Part shown: piece after piece, positions 37,423 to 45,470 of the stretch
How the letters are laid out: every line of letters starts with the position of its first letter
How positions within the stretch are numbered: position 1 is the first letter of the stretch
Assembly: GCA_024401295.1 (NCBI GenBank)
Contig: JAKSLG010000001.1
Span: 1 to 64,000, forward strand
Reading direction: 5' to 3'
Length of the DNA stretch: 64,000 nucleotides
Source: Bacteroidales bacterium
Lineage (GTDB): Bacteria > Bacteroidota > Bacteroidia > Bacteroidales > Marinilabiliaceae
The notes under the pieces: generated by a model
Databases searched by the model: none
Told to the model about the DNA's origin: nothing
What the model saw: only the letters and a program-made list of their open reading frames with translations
Made by a program: the position numbers and the translations under genes

Positions 37423-37615
37423 GTTTATGATTTATAGTCTTTTATTTTCCGAACTTTATATCGCCCCATTTGTCTTTCATATTTGGTGAATAATATGAGT
37501 GAGGCCGAAGTCTGTTTCTTTATTGTTGTTCCAACAAATTACAAAAAGTCAAATCAAGATTGATTTTGACCACGCAATTTGTTCTGTCGCTTATTCTTCG
37601 GTGAAAATATTGAGG

Positions 37616-38344
37616 TTACTCGATAAGATACATTTCCGGAATATCCGTACTCCAGCTTTTGCCATTCACATCGTAGAAGGTCACATAGAACCTGTATGTG
37701 CCGCTCTTCTCTGGCGACTTGTTCAGGTTGAACATATAATCCGATTCCAGAAACGGATGCTCTTCGAATGCTAGCTCCGACAACACGCCACCCCATGCGA
37801 CACTGTTTATATCATCGCCATACACATAAAAATCCTTGCCAGAAGGATGCTTATAGCCATTCTTAATATACGAATATGGGTCATCAACAAAGACAGAGAA
37901 CACATCGTTAAGTGACGTTCCAGCAGGATGTTCTGCATCGAAATCCTCGTTGCATACGATATCTATCTTGCTGATGGTGTCAGCCATTAATATCGTATGC
38001 CAACCTCCGTGATAATACGTGTCATTTAGAAGATCGCGATACTCATAGAATTCAGGATGTGCTATCGTATAGCATATTTCCGACATCAGCAAAACCTTAA
38101 ATCCAGCATGTTTAGATACAATTGTATCACAATCCACCCAATTAAAATAGCCTGAGGTTTTATTTCGATAGCCAAAACAAATAAAAGATACCGATTTTAT
38201 ATCTTTTGAATATCCTTCTACAAAGGAGTTGTCAAGATATTCTTGCACATATTCATTTTGTGTAAAATCGTCAGAATTTTCTTTCTTGTCAGAGCAAGCC
38301 ATAAAGAATGAAATGATGACAGAAAGTATAATAATCTTTTTCAT
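37616..38344 (-). CDS. Lipoprotein downstream of the C10 peptidase
   Basis: A 242-residue putative outer-membrane or periplasmic lipoprotein that I do not recognise. The signal ends in a lipobox, with the lipidated cysteine at residue 17 (FFMACSDK). The body is rich in aromatic and acidic residues and ends in an Ig-like strand pattern (SGTYRFYVTFYDVNGKSW). It starts 3 bases after the C10 peptidase stop, so the two are co-transcribed. Streptopain loci often encode a protease inhibitor next to the enzyme; this protein is larger than Spi-type inhibitors and shows no clear similarity, so an inhibitor role is only a possibility. Base composition is AT-rich like the peptidase gene. Confidence 0.7.
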   Translation of the reverse strand: MKKIIILSVIISFFMACSDKKENSDDFTQNEYVQEYLDNSFVEGYSKDIKSVSFICFGYRNKTSGYFNWVDCDTIVSKHAGFKVLLMSEICYTIAHPEFYEYRDLLNDTYYHGGWHTILMADTISKIDIVCNEDFDAEHPAGTSLNDVFSVFVDDPYSYIKNGYKHPSGKDFYVYGDDINSVAWGGVLSELAFEEHPFLESDYMFNLNKSPEKSGTYRFYVTFYDVNGKSWSTDIPEMYLIE

Positions 38345-38347
38345 GAA

Positions 38348-39877
38348 TCATTTTTTTATATTGGTATATATTTTCAAAGATCTATTATAGTAACTGCGGT
38401 CAGAAAAGGCAGATCCAGTTGTATTCCAAGTATCATCAGAATTAAGTTCAGGACCATTTTTAGTGTCAAATACATTGCTTAAGTAATAGCCGTTGTCTAT
38501 TCCTGACCATCCCCAATTTATATGTACATAATCACTATACTCGCAAGATGTAACAGTTTTTGTTTCTCTGCTTATTCCCTTTTTTGATTCAATAAGTGTA
38601 TAAATAGTAGTTCGCACATCACGTTTTTTTTGCAAATACCCATCATAATTCCATGCATGTCCGCTCTTGTCAGAAAATCCTTCAGCCATTACAATAGAAC
38701 CATTATCAATAGAAGCCTTTACAGCAGAGAACGTATATGGTGCTACATTATCAGACGAGTATCCAAGGCTCTTCATTAATGCTATAGCTTTAGAGGTGTA
38801 TCCGGAACTACCATCACAACCATATTTAATACCAATCTTTTCTCCTATTACTTGTAGTAATCTTCCAATATTACTTACAGACGTTAAAGACATATTTTTT
38901 TCGGAAGCATAGGTTCTCCACATATTATTGGTTAAATAGTCTTTTCTATGCTCAAAAGAATACTTGGCTGTATATCTAACCATTTCATTCCAGTCAAAAT
39001 AAAAGTTCCCTATACGGCTTGGATATTTCCATTTCGCCATAATTTGAGCGGTTGCCAATGCGACACATCCTACAGGAGCAGGTTGACCTTTCTCGTCGCA
39101 ATAAAAATCAATGTGCTGATTAAAAGGTTTACTCTGTCCCCATTCCACAACCGATAAGGGTGCAACTCTCTTTATTGTTTTCCAATTTCCACAAATCACA
39201 TCAGTCGTTATTATTACAACATCCTTACTTGACACGGTAGGTTGTCGCAATGCCTTATTTCCACCTGTTCCCATCTCCAGTTTCTCATATAAATCCGCCA
39301 ATATGGAATCCTTGGTAATCTCGTAATCCTCTATCGATGCTCTTATGTAGTCTTCCGCCTGTTCCATAAACAGACCGACACCAGGATTATCGTTTTCTTC
39401 GTTAAAAGTACCGACTTCATTGTATGCCAGCACATCGCAACCAGCTCTGACATCGGCAGCAAGAACCACATATCCCAAGCTGTCCTCGAAATTCACAATG
39501 TACGCAAGTGTATCATCTGATTCTTCATACGCAGATTTCAGATTGGAAGTCAGATAGCCTTTTGAGATTAGAGGGAGACAAGATGCGACACGTCTGACAT
39601 TCAATGATTTGTTTCCATAAGCATCGTCAAACACCGACAACGCCATATCCATAACCTCTTCAGGACTTAACTTGACAGATTCTCGTGACATCGCAGTCAG
39701 CACCGTTTGCTCCTGGTCTGTCAGCTCAATAACGTCTTTATCGCTTTCAAGCAGATTGCCTTCGTCAACTAACTCATCGTCGTTAAGCGATCTTTCTTTT
39801 TCCGTCATCTCTATGTCTTGAACAGAGCAAGACATCATAAAGAGAAACACAAAGAGCCATTTAAAAGTTTTTTTCAT
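38348..39877 (-). CDS. C10 family cysteine peptidase (streptopain-like) with Spi prodomain
   Basis: A 509-residue exported cysteine peptidase. The signal peptide carries a lipobox-like MMSC (Cys17), suggesting membrane anchoring. A Spi-type prodomain (about 75-190) keeps the zymogen inactive. The catalytic domain has Cys271 in PVGCVALATAQIM and His407 in SGHAWNYDGY, with the family hallmark HINWGWSGIDNGYY at about 452-465. Both catalytic residues are intact. The homologues SpeB and B. fragilis Bfp cleave host proteins. No type IX sorting domain is present. The gene is much more AT-rich than its neighbours (16 of 60 bases G or C at 38821-38880), a sign of transfer. A lipoprotein gene follows after 3 bases. 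Confidence 0.93.
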   Translation of the reverse strand: MKKTFKWLFVFLFMMSCSVQDIEMTEKERSLNDDELVDEGNLLESDKDVIELTDQEQTVLTAMSRESVKLSPEEVMDMALSVFDDAYGNKSLNVRRVASCLPLISKGYLTSNLKSAYEESDDTLAYIVNFEDSLGYVVLAADVRAGCDVLAYNEVGTFNEENDNPGVGLFMEQAEDYIRASIEDYEITKDSILADLYEKLEMGTGGNKALRQPTVSSKDVVIITTDVICGNWKTIKRVAPLSVVEWGQSKPFNQHIDFYCDEKGQPAPVGCVALATAQIMAKWKYPSRIGNFYFDWNEMVRYTAKYSFEHRKDYLTNNMWRTYASEKNMSLTSVSNIGRLLQVIGEKIGIKYGCDGSSGYTSKAIALMKSLGYSSDNVAPYTFSAVKASIDNGSIVMAEGFSDKSGHAWNYDGYLQKKRDVRTTIYTLIESKKGISRETKTVTSCEYSDYVHINWGWSGIDNGYYLSNVFDTKNGPELNSDDTWNTTGSAFSDRSYYNRSLKIYTNIKK

Positions 39878-39921
39878 TACTCTTAATGATAAAGTGAAAC
39901 ATATTTCATAAATAATTGCGA

Positions 39922-39929
39922 CAAATATA
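39922..39929 (-). promoter_or_regulatory. -7 box of the C10 peptidase operon
   Basis: Read on the minus strand, TATATTTG matches TAnnTTTG and lies 44 bases upstream of the ATG at 39877. No clear -33 box is seen. Confidence 0.5.
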
Positions 39930-40050
39930 TGAATTATATTTCATTTGTTGTTTTTTTTGTGTTCATTTTTATATCAGACATATCAAAGAGCGTTTTGAAA
40001 ATATCGCTGCGATATTTTTGGGGGTTTGTAACTGCGTGTGATGCAGTGTG

Positions 40051-40707
40051 TTATCTCAGGGCGTCTGAAGGCAGTACGATAGAGAAGGAACGGGCCGGTT
40101 CGAGGCATACGGAATACTTGTAGTCGAAAAAGGCAACAAGCTCCTTGAGCTTGCATTTGCTGACAGGTACCGATTTTTGCGCAAAGGCATTTGCACTCTC
40201 TTCGGTCAGAAAAGCCGTGAGCGACTCACCTACAATTGTTTTTCCGAAAACAATGTCGCGCTTCTCAATGGTCTGTCCCTCAGCAGGTTTAGTGCCGAGG
40301 AAATAAACCTCTTTATGCTTAAGGATATCTGAAGCTTCAGCCATTGACATTCTGCCATTTTTTAGGCGAGTCATCGTTCCGAACGCATCAAAAAGCGGCG
40401 CGAGCGGTGTCAGGTCTTCTCGAGTGACATCAAACGAGGCATCAACAACGCTGTGCAGACTCATTCCCTCAACATCATTCCAGATGGAATAGTTGACAGC
40501 CGTGCCCAGAAAATCTTCAACATAGCGGAAATCGACGTCAGCATGCTCCTGTCTCATTTGCTTGAGCCAGGCCGCGAGTGCATCGTTGGTCATGAAGACG
40601 TGCAAAACATCATTGAAACCGGCTTTCCCGTTGGCAACGATTATCGCAACTCTTGAATCTGCATGGTTGAAGAGATCTAATTTCTCAACTTTTACATTTG
40701 TCTGCAT
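40051..40707 (-). CDS. Cytosolic protein of unknown function, possibly SseB-like
   Basis: A 218-residue protein with no signal peptide, membrane segment or catalytic motif. Two half-domains are suggested. The N-terminal one has VAIIVANGKAGFNDVLHVFMT and the C-terminal one SLTAFLTEESANAF, VSKCKLKELVAFF and YSVCLEPA. The second resembles the pattern of SseB-type domains (residue entry, a value list, then a Val-x-Leu helix and a Pro-rich end), but the match is weak. It is the last gene of a four-gene envelope operon, 15 bases after the endonuclease-like lipoprotein. Function not assigned. Confidence 0.6.
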   Translation of the reverse strand: MQTNVKVEKLDLFNHADSRVAIIVANGKAGFNDVLHVFMTNDALAAWLKQMRQEHADVDFRYVEDFLGTAVNYSIWNDVEGMSLHSVVDASFDVTREDLTPLAPLFDAFGTMTRLKNGRMSMAEASDILKHKEVYFLGTKPAEGQTIEKRDIVFGKTIVGESLTAFLTEESANAFAQKSVPVSKCKLKELVAFFDYKYSVCLEPARSFSIVLPSDALR

Positions 40708-40722
40708 GGCATGTTTTTTTGA

Positions 40723-41742
40723 TTATCTGACGATCTTCACCATGACTGGGAAGTGATCGCTATATCCGTTGTTGAATCTTTGTCCGATGAATGTGCGGAA
40801 TGGCTTGAACCCGCCGTAACGTGTGTCATCTTCGCGAATGAATTGAAGGTCGCAAACTTCAAATATCGGTCGCGGTTTTGCGAGTGAAGGCGAGACTATT
40901 ATGTGGTCGATGGTGCCCCAGCTTCCCTGATATTTGTATGAGCTTTTAGGCGTGTCGGCCGAGAGGTTGACATAAGGATTGCCTTTGCTCGTTGCGCCAA
41001 GAATCTTGGTGAGCGCCGGCGCATCGTCGGTGTCGTTGAAATCGCCGATGAGAAGGATTTTTGCCTCTTTTTCTGCACTGCGGATCGAGTCGCAGAAGGT
41101 GCGCAACTTATTGGCCACATATTCGCGTTTCCATATCGTTTCGATTGCGCCGCCATATTTTGATGGCCAGTGATTGACCATGATGTGAAACGTGTCCGCA
41201 TCGAATGTAAACTTTGCGTAGAGTACGTCGCGTGTGATGAAATCACTGTCAGGAACGCAAACACTGATAGGTTTCGATTCGACAATATCCACGCGTTTCG
41301 AGTCGTATAGCATACCCGTTGCAACGCCGCGGCGGTCTGGTGTCGGGAATGTGATGTAGCGGTACCCGACGCGATTCAAACCTGTGCTGTCGCAAAGGGT
41401 GCGCAGTGCTTTTTCACCTTCAATTTCACACAATCCGACAATGGCCGGATGGTTGCCAATGCCGCGTGTTCCATTGGCCGCCATGATGACCTGTTTGATG
41501 CGGTTGGCCTTCTGGCGCATTTTGTAGCGAGTCCAATGATAGCTTCCGTCGGGAGTGAAATCGTTGTCATTCTTGTCAGGATCATCTTCAGGGTCGAAAA
41601 GGTTTTCGACGTTGTATGACATGACAATCAGCGTGTCGCGATGACTGTCATAGTCGGCATCGGTGAGCGGCAATGTTGCTCTTCTCGATGAGCATGAACT
41701 CAAGACCACAATGGCAATCAGGAATGCTATTGTTTTTTTCAT
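40723..41742 (-). CDS. Endonuclease/exonuclease/phosphatase family lipoprotein
   Basis: A 339-residue predicted lipoprotein of the metal-dependent EEP superfamily. The signal ends in LSSCSS, with the lipid cysteine at residue 17. Family motifs are visible in order: MSYNVENLFD, GLCEIEGEKAL (metal-ligand Glu), VNHWPSKYGG (catalytic His), LLIGDFNDTDD (Asp/Asn) and a C-terminal GYSDHFPVMVKI (Asp-His). Substrate is unknown: nucleic acid, a phospholipid or a sugar phosphate are all possible. Similar lipoproteins are common in Bacteroidales. It overlaps the beta-helix gene by 4 bases and precedes the small cytosolic protein. Confidence 0.88.
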   Translation of the reverse strand: MKKTIAFLIAIVVLSSCSSRRATLPLTDADYDSHRDTLIVMSYNVENLFDPEDDPDKNDNDFTPDGSYHWTRYKMRQKANRIKQVIMAANGTRGIGNHPAIVGLCEIEGEKALRTLCDSTGLNRVGYRYITFPTPDRRGVATGMLYDSKRVDIVESKPISVCVPDSDFITRDVLYAKFTFDADTFHIMVNHWPSKYGGAIETIWKREYVANKLRTFCDSIRSAEKEAKILLIGDFNDTDDAPALTKILGATSKGNPYVNLSADTPKSSYKYQGSWGTIDHIIVSPSLAKPRPIFEVCDLQFIREDDTRYGGFKPFRTFIGQRFNNGYSDHFPVMVKIVR

Positions 41743-43109
41743 TGTTCTTCGTTTTGGGGTATATATTCGAATGCGCCAAGGTCGGGAGCATCGTCGTTCT
41801 GTCTATCATTTCCATCAAAATCGGTCGTCGTGTCGGCTGCATATTTCGCATCGCCTTTATTGATGAATGGCGATTCCTTCGATGGATGGAAATCAAATTT
41901 CTTTATATCGACAAACAGTGGCTTCGAACCCACTTCGACCTCCTTCATCCAGTCCTCGTTCAACGTGTGTTTGTTGCCAAGATGCACATAGCAATGGCTG
42001 ACTATAAAATTCGTAGAATCAGCATCTTCGGCATTGATGTGTATTTCGTTGGACACATTGCCGACAATGACGCTGTTAGCAATTTCTATGTGCTCAATTT
42101 TTGGCAGATTTTCTCCTCCGGCAATCTTCAACGATGAGTCAATACGGCTCTTCCATTTGAAGTTGTTCGAGAGAGTGCAATGGTGCATGTCAACCGTTCC
42201 GCCATAGATTTCAACCAAAGGTCCGCCGCAGTTATAGAGCAATGAACCATCGATATGGGTCTTGGCTGCATAGCTCACGATGCCGGCCATTGATGCATCG
42301 CAGATTATGCTTTTGTCAAGGGCGAGTGTTGTGGCCGAATCGACTTCAATTGCGCGTGTCGCATGTGCGATTTTTGTATATTTCAGTTCCGCTTTGCCAC
42401 TGCCGGCCATCAGTTTGATACCTTGCCATTGACTTGGAATATCATCGTAAAACGAATCAAGTCTCGATGCCCTGATTGTCACCATATTCTCGTTTTCGCC
42501 TTTCGTCGTCATGCTTCCATAGACGTTGAGCTGCGCATTGTCTGCCATCAGAATCTGCGTACCTGCCTCTACTGTGAGCGATGCCGCGCTGTCAATTTCG
42601 ACAACTCCGCTCAGCAGATAGGGTAGTTCACCTTTCCAGATGACATCTCCTTCAATGCGCCCCTTGACATGAATGACATTCATTGCATAGGCTGTCAAAT
42701 GCGATGTCCATGTGTTTCCGCCAATACATACGTCGATGTCGTCATCAATCGTGTATATGGCATCGTTGTTTTCCGGAGGAAAGGCATTTACGAACACGTA
42801 GAGGCTGTCACCGCTTCTCATTCTGATGTCGCTGTTTTCTACGCCAGCTTTTCCGTTGATATTGACATTGAAAAGAGAATTCTCTCCACCTCTGAGTCTG
42901 ATTTTTTCTATGATGATATTTTCGCCGGACTTGTTGTAAATCAGCAGTTTGTTCAGTATTGATCTGTCGCCTGCAAATATCGTGTCGAGTTTAAGTGTGT
43001 CGGTTGAAAAGGCTATGCCGTTTTGGTCGCAGCGTGCAGAATATTCGCTTTCACATGCTGCAAAAAACATCAGCACAATGGTCATCAAAAATGCCAGGCG
43101 ACACCTCAT
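41739..43109 (-). CDS. Right-handed parallel beta-helix lipoprotein
   Basis: A 456-residue predicted lipoprotein (signal ending FFAACES, Cys19). The first third has Ig-like beta strands. From about 165 to 390 a right-handed beta-helix is seen, with repeats of hydrophobic and Asn/Gly turns such as LTVEAGTQILM, LNVYGSMTTKG, AIEVDSATTLALDKS and GIVSYAAKTHIDGSLL. The C-terminal stretch ESPFINKGD, then DFDGNDRQ and PDLGAFEY, is the choice-of-anchor Q type ending. Such folds bind or cleave polysaccharide, but no catalytic site is obvious. It is coupled to the PorE-like gene (4 bases) and overlaps the next gene by 4. Confidence 0.85.
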   Translation of the reverse strand: MRCRLAFLMTIVLMFFAACESEYSARCDQNGIAFSTDTLKLDTIFAGDRSILNKLLIYNKSGENIIIEKIRLRGGENSLFNVNINGKAGVENSDIRMRSGDSLYVFVNAFPPENNDAIYTIDDDIDVCIGGNTWTSHLTAYAMNVIHVKGRIEGDVIWKGELPYLLSGVVEIDSAASLTVEAGTQILMADNAQLNVYGSMTTKGENENMVTIRASRLDSFYDDIPSQWQGIKLMAGSGKAELKYTKIAHATRAIEVDSATTLALDKSIICDASMAGIVSYAAKTHIDGSLLYNCGGPLVEIYGGTVDMHHCTLSNNFKWKSRIDSSLKIAGGENLPKIEHIEIANSVIVGNVSNEIHINAEDADSTNFIVSHCYVHLGNKHTLNEDWMKEVEVGSKPLFVDIKKFDFHPSKESPFINKGDAKYAADTTTDFDGNDRQNDDAPDLGAFEYIPQNEEQ

Positions 43110-43113
43110 CTCA

Positions 43114-44670
43114 CTATTCGAATTTTTTGAGTTTGACGTTCAATACGATGTTCTCGCTGCGCGTCTTGCCATTTGTGTCGATGGTGAATTTCTGGCTGAT
43201 ATATCCACGTGCGCCGCACTGAATAAGGTATGTCGTTTCTGGTTCAGCCTTAAATCCAAATGCGCCGTCGTCATTTGGACGCAATTTCATATTCGTGCCA
43301 TCTGAGCCAATCACCTTGATAAATGCACGGCTTGGCAAGGTGCCGTCCTCGGCTGCCAGCTTGCCATCGCACATCAGCACGACATCCGGCAATATGAATG
43401 TAAAGATATTATCGATGCCGGCTTTCATGCGTCCGCTTGTGAACAGGCCTTCGTTCTTGTTCCCTTTGAAGACGATGCCGAAGTCGTCGCTTGCACTATT
43501 GATTGGCAGGCCCATGTTGCTCACAACGTAGCGGCCATTCTCGTTTTTGACAGCTTTGAAAATATCCAAACCACCATATCCGGCATGTCCGTTTGAACTG
43601 AAATAGAGCGTCCCGTTTTCGCTGACATACGGAAACATCTCATCGCCGCGGGTATTGACAATACCGCCTGCATTAACAGCTTCACTCCATGAGCCATCTG
43701 TCTGTTTTTCAGTATAATATATATCTTTGCCGCCAACACCGCCTTTCTTGTCGCTCACGAAGAAAAGGGTCGTGCCGTCGGGACTGATTGCCGGATGTGC
43801 AACCATCATCGTCGAGTCTCCACCGGGCATGACGCGCACAATGTCGCCCCATCGGCCGCCCGAGCGTTTAACCTCATAGCACTGAGCATTATTCTCTTTC
43901 TCGGCATCATAAGGGCAACGTGTGAAATACATCGTCTTGCCGTCCGATGTCAGCGATGGTGTGCCATCGTCAAATTTCTGGCCGAAAGGATCTTCGAGCA
44001 TCTCTGGCGCTGTCCAGTCACCACCTCCATCGACTTTGCTCATGTATATCGAAGAATTGCTCTGTCCTGTGACGCGGTTCGTCTTGCGACGCTTTTTTGG
44101 CGAACGCATGCTGGTGAAATATACAACCTCGTAGTCATCGCCAACATATGCAGGCGAATAGTCTGAACTCTTTGAGTTGAACATCTTTGCCGGAGCTATG
44201 ATGTAGCCCGTATCTGGCGGATTCTTGTAGTCATACTCCTTCAGCGCCTTCTGATTTTCGCGCGCCATCTTGCACGAGGCGATGCCTTCATCTGCCTTCA
44301 GCGCATTGGCACTTGCCACAGTCTTATAAAGCAGATAATTCTCCTCGGCTTTGTCAATCTGGCCTGCCGCCAGATAGCAGTCGCCCATCAGGAGATACAA
44401 ATCATTATCCTTATGTTTCAGTTTCCACGCCTGCTGATAAGCCTGAGCCGCTGCTCTGTACATGCCTTTTTTGCGCAGACAATCACCTCGATAAAATGCA
44501 TATTCGGCTTTGGCGGCCCTGTTTTTCTCGCCGCTTTGCGCTTTTTCGTAGAATTTCTGGGCTCGGTCATATTCGCCTATTTCATACGCCTTGCGGGCTT
44601 TGATGGCCTTGTTGCCACTACATGCCGACAGGAAAGACGCCACAAGCAATATCACCAATATCTTTTTCAT
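43114..44670 (-). CDS. PorE-like TPR/PD40 lipoprotein lacking the OmpA domain
   Basis: A 518-residue predicted lipoprotein (signal ending LSACSG, Cys17). Tetratricopeptide repeats lie at about 22-135 (AYEIGEYDRAQKFYEKA, GMYRAAAQAYQQAW, GQIDKAEENYLLY). A PD40 propeller follows at about 165-405 (SPAYVGDDYEVVYFTS, PAISPDGTTLFFVSDK, TLYFSSNGHAGYGGLDIF). A carboxypeptidase-like regulatory domain lies at about 425-518. This is the domain order of PorE, a peptidoglycan-linked component of type IX secretion. PorE ends with an OmpA_C-like peptidoglycan-binding domain, which is absent here: the frame ends in a natural stop. It is first in a four-gene envelope operon. The role is likely envelope-related; type IX function is a hypothesis. 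Confidence 0.82.
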   Translation of the reverse strand: MKKILVILLVASFLSACSGNKAIKARKAYEIGEYDRAQKFYEKAQSGEKNRAAKAEYAFYRGDCLRKKGMYRAAAQAYQQAWKLKHKDNDLYLLMGDCYLAAGQIDKAEENYLLYKTVASANALKADEGIASCKMARENQKALKEYDYKNPPDTGYIIAPAKMFNSKSSDYSPAYVGDDYEVVYFTSMRSPKKRRKTNRVTGQSNSSIYMSKVDGGGDWTAPEMLEDPFGQKFDDGTPSLTSDGKTMYFTRCPYDAEKENNAQCYEVKRSGGRWGDIVRVMPGGDSTMMVAHPAISPDGTTLFFVSDKKGGVGGKDIYYTEKQTDGSWSEAVNAGGIVNTRGDEMFPYVSENGTLYFSSNGHAGYGGLDIFKAVKNENGRYVVSNMGLPINSASDDFGIVFKGNKNEGLFTSGRMKAGIDNIFTFILPDVVLMCDGKLAAEDGTLPSRAFIKVIGSDGTNMKLRPNDDGAFGFKAEPETTYLIQCGARGYISQKFTIDTNGKTRSENIVLNVKLKKFE

Positions 44671-44675
44671 AACTG

Positions 44676-44683
44676 CAAATTTA
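44676..44683 (-). promoter_or_regulatory. -7 box of the PorE-like operon
   Basis: Read on the minus strand, TAAATTTG matches TAnnTTTG but lies only 5 bases before the ATG at 44670, so a transcript from it would be almost leaderless. Confidence 0.4.
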
Positions 44684-44705
44684 GGCCTAATATTTTAAAT
44701 TTCAT

Positions 44706-44713
44706 TATTTTTG
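44706..44713 (+). promoter_or_regulatory. -7 box of the HAD hydrolase gene
   Basis: TATTTTTG matches TAnnTTTG and lies 32 bases before the ATG at 44746. Together with 44676-44683 it forms a compact divergent promoter pair within 75 bases. Confidence 0.5.
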
Positions 44714-44745
44714 CCACTAAGTTCAGACGACGTAAAAAGAAAGTA

Positions 44746-45408
44746 ATGGGAAAATTCAAGGCAATTTTTTTCGATATGGACGGTGTGCTCTACGATAGCA
44801 TGCCAATTCATGAATACACATGGGTTCATTCTTTTTGTGCTCATGGCATCACGTTCGAACCCGAACAAGCCTATATCAACGAGGGACGCACGGGAAAAGG
44901 AACAATCAACCTCGTCTTTAATCAGCAGTTCGGGCGCAATGCTACGGAGCGCGAAATCAGTCAGATATACGGCTTGAAAACCGTACTCATGCAAGCCAGA
45001 CCTGCCGCGCCTGTAATGCCAAACATGCAAAAGCTCGTCTCAGACCTTCGCAAAAAAAACATAGATATCTTCGTCGTGACAGGTTCAAAACAGCCATCAC
45101 TGCTTCAAAAACTCTCGCGCGACTATGGCTTCGACCGCCAGCACATCGTTTCGGGAGCCGACGTCGAGCATGGCAAACCAGATCCTGAGCCATACCTCAT
45201 TGCACTCAATCGTTCAGGCCTCAGCGTTGATGAATGTGCAGTTGTCGAAAATGCGCCAATGGGAGTGCAATCGGCCAAAGCTGCCAACCTCTTCACGTTT
45301 GCAATCAACACTGGGAAACTCGAAGATCACTATCTCACCGACGAGCATTGCGACCTCATTTTCCACGATACGGCGGAACTTGCCGAAGCACTTCTGAAAT
45401 CGGTATAA
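44746..45408 (+). CDS. HAD family phosphatase (beta-phosphoglucomutase-like)
   Basis: A 220-residue haloacid-dehalogenase hydrolase. Motif I is FFDMDGVLYDS (nucleophile D10, acid D12), a four-helix cap lies at about 18-85, motif II is VVTGSK, motif III lysine is in EHGKPDPEPYL and motif IV is VVENAPMGVQSAKAA. The layout matches beta-phosphoglucomutase and sugar-phosphatase members, acting on phosphorylated sugars or glycerol phosphate; substrate is not determined. The start at 44746 is taken because a longer frame to 44413 runs antisense through the PorE-like gene. Monocistronic, ended by a hairpin. Confidence 0.9.
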   Translation: MGKFKAIFFDMDGVLYDSMPIHEYTWVHSFCAHGITFEPEQAYINEGRTGKGTINLVFNQQFGRNATEREISQIYGLKTVLMQARPAAPVMPNMQKLVSDLRKKNIDIFVVTGSKQPSLLQKLSRDYGFDRQHIVSGADVEHGKPDPEPYLIALNRSGLSVDECAVVENAPMGVQSAKAANLFTFAINTGKLEDHYLTDEHCDLIFHDTAELAEALLKSV

Positions 45409-45410
45409 AA

Positions 45411-45443
45411 CAAGAGAGATGGACCATCGGACCATCTCTCTTG
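45411..45443. terminator. Bidirectional terminator between the HAD and chemoreceptor genes
   Basis: A perfect 12-base-pair stem (CAAGAGAGATGG / CCATCTCTCTTG) with a 9-base loop between convergent genes. Minus-strand reading is followed by TTTTAT, so it best serves the chemoreceptor gene. Confidence 0.8.
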
Positions 45444-45470
45444 CTATGATTTACTCGGGGAAAACCGATC

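Larger units (their letters stand above)
37088..37615. other. Gene-poor region with a degenerate tandem element and a hairpin
   Basis: A 528-base stretch without a convincing gene. It holds the asnS promoter (37127-37134), two imperfect 22-base units with a shared CCTTCGGC core (starting at 37283 and 37305) and a perfect bidirectional hairpin terminator (37395-37422). A 66-codon GTG-initiated frame at 37237-37437 runs straight through the hairpin and has no recognisable protein features, so it is not called. The part 37430-37615 shows nothing further. This could be the relic of an inserted element. Confidence 0.5.

Noticed and set aside
37237..37437. A 66-codon GTG-initiated plus-strand frame
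   Set aside because: It runs through a perfect terminator hairpin (37395-37422), begins at GTG without a promoter and shows no protein-like pattern.
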